The notes under the pieces are model-generated. The model was not told the DNA's origin, did not search any database, and was given only the letters and a program-made list of their open reading frames with translations. A DNA stretch of 39,663 nt, taken from NCBI GenBank assembly GCA_036339375.1, contig JAYZBC010000084.1:1-39663 (forward strand), in the 5' to 3' direction. Shown here piece by piece: positions 33,532-39,663 of the stretch; position 1 is the first letter of the stretch, and the number at the start of each line of letters is the position of its first letter. Source of the stretch: JAYZBC01 sp036339375 (GTDB taxonomy: Bacteria > Pseudomonadota > Alphaproteobacteria > MPNO01 > UBA2964). The translations under genes and the position numbers were made by a program.

Positions 33532-33928
33532 AAAATTGATTTGTTGTGAAATTTTACTCAAAACTAAACCAGATTCTAGAATCCATCTGTAATTTTGTCT
33601 ATCTTTCAAACCTTCTTGTACGACGGCAAGGTTTATACAATCGGAAAGACGAAAATTAGGGGTTTAATGTTCTACAAAAGTGAAAGCCTTTTAAAGCAAA
33701 GGAAAAGTAGGGGTGACAAGAGATCCTAGGTCTAAAAGTCTGTTTGAATTAAAGGGTTAAAGTCGGTTTTTTAAAATTTGATACAAACTTTGGGGTTTGA
33801 AAAACCTTTAAACCAAAAAATCAAAACATGAATTCATTGACTTGACCCCATTTCACGAACGGATTGGTTGATGTATAAACACCCAATAAAATAGATGTTT
33901 GCTCACGCTTGTATAAAAAGTTTTAAAA
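33532..33928. other. gene-free divergent control region between GST and FAD-subunit genes
   Basis: This 397-bp AT-rich gap separates the divergent GST gene and the four-gene Mo-hydroxylase/UbiD operon. I find no credible coding sequence. A TATAAA stands just before the FAD-subunit start (near 33913) and a TTGACT at about 33838 resembles a -35 box, but the two do not pair at normal spacing. No clear dyad or riboswitch-like structure was found. Confidence 0.5.
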
Positions 33929-34786
33929 ATGAAACCAGCACCTTTCCAATACCATTTACCGACATCCTTGGACGAGACAGTTGAAATGTTGTCTAAATTT
34001 TCGGGTGATGACGGCCGAATTCTTGCGGGTGGACAAAGCCTCGTGCCCATAATGGCCTTTCGCTTGGCACACCCCAACCATTTAATTGATATCAATAACG
34101 TTGTTGAATTAAATAAAGTCGATATTGAAAATGGGGCACTTTCAATTGGCGCCACAGCTCGTCATGCACACTTTCATACACCGGTATGCAAAGGTATTTT
34201 GGGAAATTTACTGACACATGTCGTGCAACATATTGCACACTACCCTATTCGACAGCGTGGAACATTTTGCGGAAGTATTGCTCACGCTGATCCCGCATCA
34301 GAGTGGTGTCTCGTCGCAACAACATTAGAGGCAAACATGTTGGCAAAAAGTGTTTCAGGGGAAAGAAAAGTTAGCGCAGCAGATTTTTTTGAAACAATAA
34401 TGACCACTTCATTAGCTGAGGATGAGCTATTGTGCGAAGTCCAAATTCCATTGCTCCATGATGACACCAGGTTTGGATTTGAGGAGTTTAACAGGCGTGC
34501 AGGCGATTTTGGTATTGTCATGGCTTTGGTGACCTATCGCGAGGAAGGCGGTCTTATCGTTGATCCTCATATTGGGGTTGGCGGGGCCGAAGACAGGCCT
34601 CGACGTATAGTTGAAGCTGAAAATGCATTAAAAGGAGAGGCCCCAAGTGATAAGGTATTTCGAGCCGCAGCAGAAGCCGCAGCTGCAGCCATCGACCCTA
34701 TGGAAGATCATGCGACCAATGCCCAATATCGTCGTGATCTTACCTCTGCCCTTGTTCGCCGTGCACTGGAAAGAGCTGCCTCATGA
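33929..34786 (+). CDS. Mo-hydroxylase FAD-binding (medium) subunit, CoxM-like
   Basis: This 285-residue FAD subunit carries the ILAGGQSLVPIMAFRL loop (33-40) and RQRGTFCGSIAHADPASE (111-116), the two FAD-contact motifs of CoxM/NdhA-type subunits. The C-terminal CO_deh_flav_C domain begins near 175 with FEEFNRRAGDFGIV. It passes electrons from the 2Fe-2S subunit to the acceptor, as in CO dehydrogenase, nicotine dehydrogenase and quinoline oxidoreductase. Its stop overlaps the CoxS-like start by four bases. It heads a complete M-S-L gene set and is the only FAD subunit in the window, so it may serve the other large subunits too. Confidence 0.95.
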   Translation: MKPAPFQYHLPTSLDETVEMLSKFSGDDGRILAGGQSLVPIMAFRLAHPNHLIDINNVVELNKVDIENGALSIGATARHAHFHTPVCKGILGNLLTHVVQHIAHYPIRQRGTFCGSIAHADPASEWCLVATTLEANMLAKSVSGERKVSAADFFETIMTTSLAEDELLCEVQIPLLHDDTRFGFEEFNRRAGDFGIVMALVTYREEGGLIVDPHIGVGGAEDRPRRIVEAENALKGEAPSDKVFRAAAEAAAAAIDPMEDHATNAQYRRDLTSALVRRALERAAS

Positions 34787-35262
34787 CTGAACAAAAAAAT
34801 ATCAAATTCAAAATTAACGGAAAAGAATACGAAGTTTTGGTCGACCCCCGATGGACTCTTGCAGATGTTATCCGCGACCACTGTGGCCAAACCGGTACTC
34901 ATTTGGGCTGTGAACACGGAGTCTGCGGTGCATGCACAATTTTGTTAAATGGCACACCAATTCGTTCTTGTTTAATGTTTGGAATACAAGCGGACGGTAC
35001 GGAAATTAGAACCGTCGAAGGCCTTGCGGATAATGGATCATATCACCCGCTTCAAACAGCTTTTATGGAACATCATGCACTTCAGTGTGGTTATTGTACA
35101 CCGGGTTTTCTAATGCTGGCTGCAGGCATCTTAGAAGCCCAGCCCAACATTAGTGATGAAGACCTTAATGATGTTTTATCTTCCAATCTTTGTCGGTGTA
35201 CAGGATATGCCAACATTATAAAAGCGGTCCGTGCTGCCCGAGAAGAAATGAAGACACCTTAA
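34783..35262 (+). CDS. Mo-hydroxylase 2Fe-2S (small) subunit, CoxS-like
   Basis: This 159-residue small subunit holds two 2Fe-2S clusters. The plant-ferredoxin-like one uses Cys43, Cys48, Cys51 and Cys63 (GCEHGVCGACTILLNG), and the Mo-proximal one uses Cys102, Cys105, Cys137 and Cys139 (QCGYCTPGF and NLCRCTGY). All eight Cys are present and the length is normal. It transfers electrons from the Mo cofactor to the FAD subunit. It overlaps the preceding gene by four bases and the next by one (TAATG), a fully coupled operon. Confidence 0.96.
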   Translation: MTEQKNIKFKINGKEYEVLVDPRWTLADVIRDHCGQTGTHLGCEHGVCGACTILLNGTPIRSCLMFGIQADGTEIRTVEGLADNGSYHPLQTAFMEHHALQCGYCTPGFLMLAAGILEAQPNISDEDLNDVLSSNLCRCTGYANIIKAVRAAREEMKTP

Positions 35263-37607
35263 TGGCCACCGAAATAAAACCCCTTCTCGGTCATCTGGGT
35301 GATAGCGTAGTCAGGTTGGAAGATCCACCTCTGGTTACAGGAAAAGGTCGGTTTGCTGGCGACATTAATTTTCCAAATCAAATACACATGCGTGTTGTTA
35401 GAAGTCCCTATGCACATGGAAAAATAAAAGAGATAAATATAAAAAGCGCTTTGTCACACCCCGGTGTATTTGCTGTCTGGACAGCTGGAGATATTAAGGA
35501 TGTTCCGCCGATCGACTTTCGCGAAGGCAGCGATCCAACCTTGGCGCTTTTTCGGCAATACCCGTTAGCCCGTGACTTGGTTCGGTACGTGGGCGATCCC
35601 GTTGCCGCGGTTTTTGCGGAAGATCCTTATACGGCGGAAGACGCCGCAGAAAAAATTGAACTTGTTATCGAGCGGTTACCGGTTTTAATCAATGCTGATG
35701 ACCCACCACAAGATTTTAAGGGTAAAGCCACGACTGAGGCTGCTGTAGTAGAGCAAGGTTATGGCAATCTGGAAGAAGCCTTTGCCTCCGCCTTTAAGGT
35801 TATTCAAATAGACGTCAAAATCGGCCGCCACACCGGTGTCCCAATGGAAACGCGTGGCGCAGTGGGACGCTTCGACGAGGCACGTGACGTATTGGAGCTT
35901 TTCGGGGCTGCAAAAGTGCCGCATCGTAACAAGGACACAATCTGCCGAATGCTCAACAGACCAACGGCTGGTGTCCACTTATTCGAAGGACATACTGGTG
36001 GTGGATTTGGTGTTCGTGGAGAACTATACCCTGAAGACATTTTAGTATGTGTTGCCGCGATGAGACTCGGAAGACCGGTTAAGTGGATTGAAGATCGCCA
36101 AGAACATTTAATGGCAACAAACCATTCACGCCAACAACGCCATATATGCCGCGCTGCGGTAGCAAAAGACGGAGAGGTTTTAGCTATTGACGATGAATTG
36201 TACCTTGACCAAGGGGGGTATATAAGGACCCACGGGACTCGTGTTGCAAATATGACAACGGGCACACTTCCGGGACCCTACCGCATCCCGGTTTACCGAT
36301 CGATTTGTCACTTCCGTTTAACCAATAAAACGCCTGCCGCTACATATCGGTCTCCGGGTCGATTTGAAAGTACGTTCGTCCGCGAACGCCTAATGGACGC
36401 TGTTGCGATCGAACTTGATATGGATCCGGTATCTGTACGACGCCGCAATTTGATAACCCTCGAAGAAATGCCTTGGGCGCGTGATTTAGATGTCTTAGGG
36501 GATTCCGTAGAACATGACCCTGGGGATTATGGAGGTTTGCTGGATCAGGGTCTTCAAAGAGTCCGTTGGGATGATTTGCAGTCCGACCTCCGCAAACGCC
36601 GGAATAACGGCGAAATGGTGGGAGTAGGGCTTTCTATGTTTTTTGAAAAAGCCGGTCTGGGACCATCAGACGGCGCAAAAATTTTTGTTGATACGACTGG
36701 CCACATAGAGGTCATTACCGGCGGTGCTTCGCTTGGACAAGGTTTTGAGACGGTAATGGCACAAATTTGTGCCGAAGAATTAGGCACTGACTACCGCAGG
36801 ATACGTGTTATTCACGGACAAACCAATCGGATTGATTACGGGGTTGGTGCCCACGCGTCACGAGCGACCGTTTTAACCGGTACTGCTGTTAGTAAAACTG
36901 CCCAAAAGGTACGGGAAAAAGCACTGGAGATGGCGGCGGAGTTATTACAATCAACACCGGATAATTTGGATATTACCAACGGTACAATACACGAAAAAGA
37001 TAATGCCGCAGGTCCCTCTTTAACGCTTGGTGAGGTTGCTGAAACTTTGGCCCCTACATCGTCATCCCGCGGAAGCCGCGACCCTTACCTATCCGCCGAA
37101 GAATGGTTTCATATTGACCATCAAACCTACCCCTATGGACACCACATTGCTGTTGTAAAAGTAGATCCAGAAACAGGCGAAGTGGAAATTGAAAAATATT
37201 TTATTGCATATGATATTGGAAGGGCCATAAATCCTATGTTGGTGGAAGGACAACTTGTAGGAGGCTTAGCACAAGGAATTGGTGGCTCATTATATGAAGA
37301 GTTCACATATAGTGAAGATGGAGATCCCCTTTCCGTAACTTTTGCAGATTATTTAATTCCAACGCTAAGAGAAATTCCGGAGCCCGAAATTTTACTAACC
37401 GAAGATTATCCAAGCATCCGAACCCCCCTAGGGATTAAAGGGGCTGGTGAGGCAGGAATTACTGGATCAGGAGCTGCCATTGCCTCAGCAATTGATCACG
37501 CAATCGGTATCCCAGGTGCTGTAACAGAAATTCCTATTTCCCCACAGCGGCTAAAAGAGATATTAAACAAACATTCATTTAAACCGAAAGGGACTCACGG
37601 CAGTTAA
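35262..37607 (+). CDS. Mo-hydroxylase large subunit, CoxL-like, with own partners
   Basis: This 781-residue Mo subunit starts in LLGHLGDSVVRLEDPPLVTGKGRF and has YVGDPVAAVFAEDP, GHTGGGFGVRGELYPED and the active-site loop ATYRSPGRFES. The C-terminal GAGEAG holds catalytic-base Glu730. True CO dehydrogenase has Cys-Ser-Phe-Arg where this protein has Tyr-Arg-Ser-Pro, so CO is not the substrate. It is the third gene of the M-S-L set. The start at 35262 is set by the TAATG overlap with CoxS, in place of an in-frame ATG at 35190 inside that gene. It feeds directly into the UbiD gene after 14 bases, suggesting that ring hydroxylation and decarboxylation are linked. Confidence 0.94.
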   Translation: MATEIKPLLGHLGDSVVRLEDPPLVTGKGRFAGDINFPNQIHMRVVRSPYAHGKIKEINIKSALSHPGVFAVWTAGDIKDVPPIDFREGSDPTLALFRQYPLARDLVRYVGDPVAAVFAEDPYTAEDAAEKIELVIERLPVLINADDPPQDFKGKATTEAAVVEQGYGNLEEAFASAFKVIQIDVKIGRHTGVPMETRGAVGRFDEARDVLELFGAAKVPHRNKDTICRMLNRPTAGVHLFEGHTGGGFGVRGELYPEDILVCVAAMRLGRPVKWIEDRQEHLMATNHSRQQRHICRAAVAKDGEVLAIDDELYLDQGGYIRTHGTRVANMTTGTLPGPYRIPVYRSICHFRLTNKTPAATYRSPGRFESTFVRERLMDAVAIELDMDPVSVRRRNLITLEEMPWARDLDVLGDSVEHDPGDYGGLLDQGLQRVRWDDLQSDLRKRRNNGEMVGVGLSMFFEKAGLGPSDGAKIFVDTTGHIEVITGGASLGQGFETVMAQICAEELGTDYRRIRVIHGQTNRIDYGVGAHASRATVLTGTAVSKTAQKVREKALEMAAELLQSTPDNLDITNGTIHEKDNAAGPSLTLGEVAETLAPTSSSRGSRDPYLSAEEWFHIDHQTYPYGHHIAVVKVDPETGEVEIEKYFIAYDIGRAINPMLVEGQLVGGLAQGIGGSLYEEFTYSEDGDPLSVTFADYLIPTLREIPEPEILLTEDYPSIRTPLGIKGAGEAGITGSGAAIASAIDHAIGIPGAVTEIPISPQRLKEILNKHSFKPKGTHGS

Positions 37608-37621
37608 ACAGGAGAATTCTG

Positions 37622-39046
37622 ATGCCAAATAAAGATTTAAGGGACTGGGTGACAGACTTGGAGAAAAACAACCAGTTGCAGATAGTGACTGGAGCTGACC
37701 GTGAAGAAGAGATTGGTGCCATTGTTGACATTCAAATGCGCCAAATGACTAATCCCGCTGTCCTGTTTGATGACATCCCAGGTTATCCAAAAGGATACAG
37801 GGTTCTGGCTAATATACTAACTTCTGTTCCCCGGATAAATCTCGCCCTCGACGAACCTATTGAAAAGTCGGAAGTGGAGCTCGTCGATTACTGGCGGACA
37901 TATATGAAAAACCAACCAACGCATGACCCAATTGAAGTCAACGGTGGACCTCTTTTAGATAATGTCTACGAGGGCAAAGATATAGATATTACGAAAATTC
38001 CTACCCCCAGATGGCACGAACATGACGGGGGCTATTTTATCGGTACTGCATGTATGGTTGTAATGAAAGATCCAGACTCGGGCTGGATTAATTATGGTGC
38101 TTACCGTGTACAATCCCAAGGGCCAAACACAGCTTCTTTAATGACCTCTAAGGGCAAACACGGAGATATCATTCGAAATAAATATCACGAAAAAGGGGAA
38201 CCTTGTCCCGTTGCGGTAGTCGTCGGAATGCACCCCGCCTTATTTATGGTGGCAGGCCTGGAAATGCCATATGGAAAAAACGAATACGATTGCGCAGGTG
38301 GATTGATAGGGGAAGGAATTGAAATTATAAACATGCCTAAAACTGGCCTTCCGGTCCCTGCCAACGCAGAAATTGCCTTTGAGGGGTTCATTCATCCGGA
38401 TGATCGGATAGATGAAGGCCCCTTGGGCGAATGGACAGGTTATTATGCAGGAGGGGCTACCACACAACCTGCAATTCGGCTTGAGACTTTTATGCACCGA
38501 GATAATCCTATCCTTCTCGGGGCTATTCCAGCTGTACCCCCAAACGATGATACCTTTTACCGTGGTACCTATCGCTGCGGTGCCGTGTGGAACCAGCTTG
38601 AAGCCGCTGGCATCCCTGAAGTGAAGGGAGTGTGGGCCCACGAAGCAGGGGGAAGCCGCATGTGGTTAACGGTGTCAATTAAACAAATGTATGGTGGCCA
38701 TTCTAAACAAGCAGGACTGGTGGCCTCCCAATGCCACGCAGGAGCTTATGCTAATCGATGGGTAATAGTGGTTGACGATGACATAGACCCAGCCAATTTA
38801 AATGACGTTATCTGGTCAATGTGCACACGATGTGACCCAAGAGATGGTGTCGATGTTCTCAACGGTTGTTGGAGCACACACTTGGATCCAATGAGTTACA
38901 GCCACGAAGATCCTAGAAATTCAAGGGTTATAGTAGACGCCTGCAAGCCTTATCGCCGTCGTGATACCTTTCCGATTGTCGCGAGAAATTCTGCCGAACT
39001 TGATAAACGGATTTACAAAAAATTCAAAGATGTTTTACCCAAATAG
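37622..39046 (+). CDS. UbiD family decarboxylase
   Basis: This 474-residue UbiD-type enzyme carries the prenylated-FMN catalytic set Arg162 (GAYRVQSQGP) and Glu265/Glu270 (DEGPLGEWTGYY), with the spacing seen in Fdc1 (Glu-x4-Glu, about 103 residues after Arg). It should remove or add CO2 on an aromatic or alpha,beta-unsaturated acid. AGGAG seven bases before the ATG supports the start. It is the fourth gene of the M-S-L operon and ends just before a strong terminator. The UbiX prenyltransferase that makes prFMN is not in the window, so it must come from elsewhere in the genome. A carboxylated heteroaromatic such as a pyridine or pyrrole carboxylate is a reasonable guess. Confidence 0.94.
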   Translation: MPNKDLRDWVTDLEKNNQLQIVTGADREEEIGAIVDIQMRQMTNPAVLFDDIPGYPKGYRVLANILTSVPRINLALDEPIEKSEVELVDYWRTYMKNQPTHDPIEVNGGPLLDNVYEGKDIDITKIPTPRWHEHDGGYFIGTACMVVMKDPDSGWINYGAYRVQSQGPNTASLMTSKGKHGDIIRNKYHEKGEPCPVAVVVGMHPALFMVAGLEMPYGKNEYDCAGGLIGEGIEIINMPKTGLPVPANAEIAFEGFIHPDDRIDEGPLGEWTGYYAGGATTQPAIRLETFMHRDNPILLGAIPAVPPNDDTFYRGTYRCGAVWNQLEAAGIPEVKGVWAHEAGGSRMWLTVSIKQMYGGHSKQAGLVASQCHAGAYANRWVIVVDDDIDPANLNDVIWSMCTRCDPRDGVDVLNGCWSTHLDPMSYSHEDPRNSRVIVDACKPYRRRDTFPIVARNSAELDKRIYKKFKDVLPK

Positions 39047-39090
39047 GGGAAACCGTTCATAGTTCTGTTGTCTACGTTTTTCTTCAAATA

Positions 39091-39120
39091 AAAATGGGGC
39101 CTTTGAGGCCCCATTTTTTC
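39091..39120. terminator. rho-independent terminator, bidirectional
   Basis: AAAATGGGGCC and GGCCCCATTTT form a perfect 11-bp stem with a five-base loop (TTTGA), followed by TTTTTT on the plus strand and by TTTTTATTT on the minus strand. It ends the M-S-L-UbiD operon and, from the other side, the Mo-subunit gene whose stop is at 39134. Confidence 0.95.
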
Positions 39121-39133
39121 AGTAACTTGAAAT

Positions 39134-39663
39134 TTAGCCCTTATAGACACCCTCGGCTTTGGCTTGTTCGATAATTTCAAGCAATTTTGGTGGTGACATC
39201 GGCAAAGATTGTGGGCGTATGCCGACTACATCTCCAATGGCATTACCAACTGCAGCCATTGTGGGTACAACAGGAACTTCGCCTACTCCCCGAAGCCCGA
39301 ATGGATGTTTTGGATTGGGCACTTCAACTATATCCGTTTCAACCATGGGAACGTCGGAAGCAACCGGCATGCGGTAATCAAGAAAAGTAGGATTATCGAG
39401 ACAACCCTTTTCGTTATATATGTACTCTTCATTAAGCGCCCAGCCAACACCCTGTATTGCTCCGCCTTGAATTTGACCCTCAACCTGCTGGGGGTGAATC
39501 GCTTTACCACAATCCTGGATCACGGTGTACCGTGTAACATCTACCCGTCCCGTTTTATCATCAACTTTTACGTCAACAATATGAACACCAAAACCCGGTC
39601 CCGCACCTGTCACATTCATTTCAGAATGCCCGCAAATGGGACCATCGCTCATCGTTGTTTGTT
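39134..39663 (-). CDS. xanthine dehydrogenase family Mo-binding subunit, C-terminal part
   Basis: The frame runs without stop to the right edge and continues beyond it. An ATG at 39652 is probably internal, because the open frame before it has no start. The 176-residue visible part has the C-terminal Mo-subunit pattern GVHIVDVKVDDKTGRVDV, GAIQGVGWALNEEYIY, and GLRGVGEVPVVP with the catalytic Glu. This is the usual length for the last fifth of the family. PFGLRGVGEVPVVPTMAAV resembles enzymes that hydroxylate nicotinate or purine-like rings, but the loop that would settle this is off the window. It is convergent with the UbiD operon, from which the terminator separates it. Confidence 0.93.
   Translation of the reverse strand, partial: QTTMSDGPICGHSEMNVTGAGPGFGVHIVDVKVDDKTGRVDVTRYTVIQDCGKAIHPQQVEGQIQGGAIQGVGWALNEEYIYNEKGCLDNPTFLDYRMPVASDVPMVETDIVEVPNPKHPFGLRGVGEVPVVPTMAAVGNAIGDVVGIRPQSLPMSPPKLLEIIEQAKAEGVYKG

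Noticed and set aside
33532..33609. 26-residue N-terminal extension of the GST frame
   Set aside because: The thioredoxin-like fold begins exactly at the ATG 33531, and the extension has no GST character.
35262..37607. CO dehydrogenase (aerobic carbon monoxide oxidation)
   Set aside because: The M-S-L gene order matches, but the large subunit lacks the Cys-containing CSFR loop required for the Cu-Mo centre, reading TYRSPGR there.
1..39663. tRNA, rRNA, CRISPR array, insertion sequence or integrase
   Set aside because: Reading both strands showed no cloverleaf, no repeat-spacer pattern and no transposase, integrase or terminal inverted repeats.

Overview
The window is a dense bacterial accessory (catabolic) region, AT-rich in its intergenic gaps, with about 36 protein genes. 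I saw no rRNA, tRNA, CRISPR array, insertion sequence or phage gene. Enzyme families and gene style suggest a proteobacterium, perhaps a marine or soil alphaproteobacterium. That taxonomic guess is weak because no housekeeping marker is present beyond a DUF924 tail at the left edge.

Layout. 1-2272 (+): tail of a DUF924 protein, an alpha/beta hydrolase and an HD-domain protein. 2290-9954 (-): helical-cap alpha/beta hydrolase, molybdenum hydroxylase large subunit, a substrate-binding-protein fold without signal peptide, PLP aminotransferase, MFS exporter and a VOC protein, in transcription order. 10080-14984 (+): enamidase-like amidohydrolase, class II aldolase, a decayed molybdenum-hydroxylase remnant, FAH-family hydrolase, quinone oxidoreductase-like protein and an Asp/Glu-racemase-superfamily protein. 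14996-20181 (-): ATZ/TRZ-type amidohydrolase, extradiol-type VOC dioxygenase and two tandem helical-cap hydrolases. 20269-21564 (+): amidase. 21648-24122 (-): TauD dioxygenase, split TPP decarboxylase (two overlapping subunits) and a cupin. 24237-25136 (+): NodB/PuuE-like deacetylase. 25149-31629 (-): molybdenum hydroxylase large subunit, overlapping XRE regulator, TPR-2OG oxygenase fusion, PyrK-like and PyrD-like pair. 31831-32697 (+): second TauD. 32719-33531 (-): GST. 33929-39046 (+): a complete molybdenum hydroxylase (FAD, 2Fe-2S and Mo subunits) followed by a UbiD decarboxylase and a strong terminator. 39134-39663 (-): C-terminal part of another Mo subunit.

How the genes may work together (inference). 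Three Mo-subunit genes (two complete plus the right-edge fragment), a fourth with its own small subunits, and one remnant imply repeated ring hydroxylation of a (hetero)aromatic compound. The other families are those used to reduce, open and shorten N-heterocyclic rings: enamidase (nicotinate fermentation), relatives of the nicotine-pathway C-C hydrolase, extradiol dioxygenase, PyrD/PyrK-type reductase/dehydrogenase, amidase and cyclic amidohydrolases, FAH hydrolase, maleate-isomerase-like protein and UbiD. The best overall reading is a composite island for degrading one or more N-containing heteroaromatic compounds, with elements of both the anaerobic nicotinate and aerobic nicotine routes. 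The actual substrate cannot be read from the sequence.
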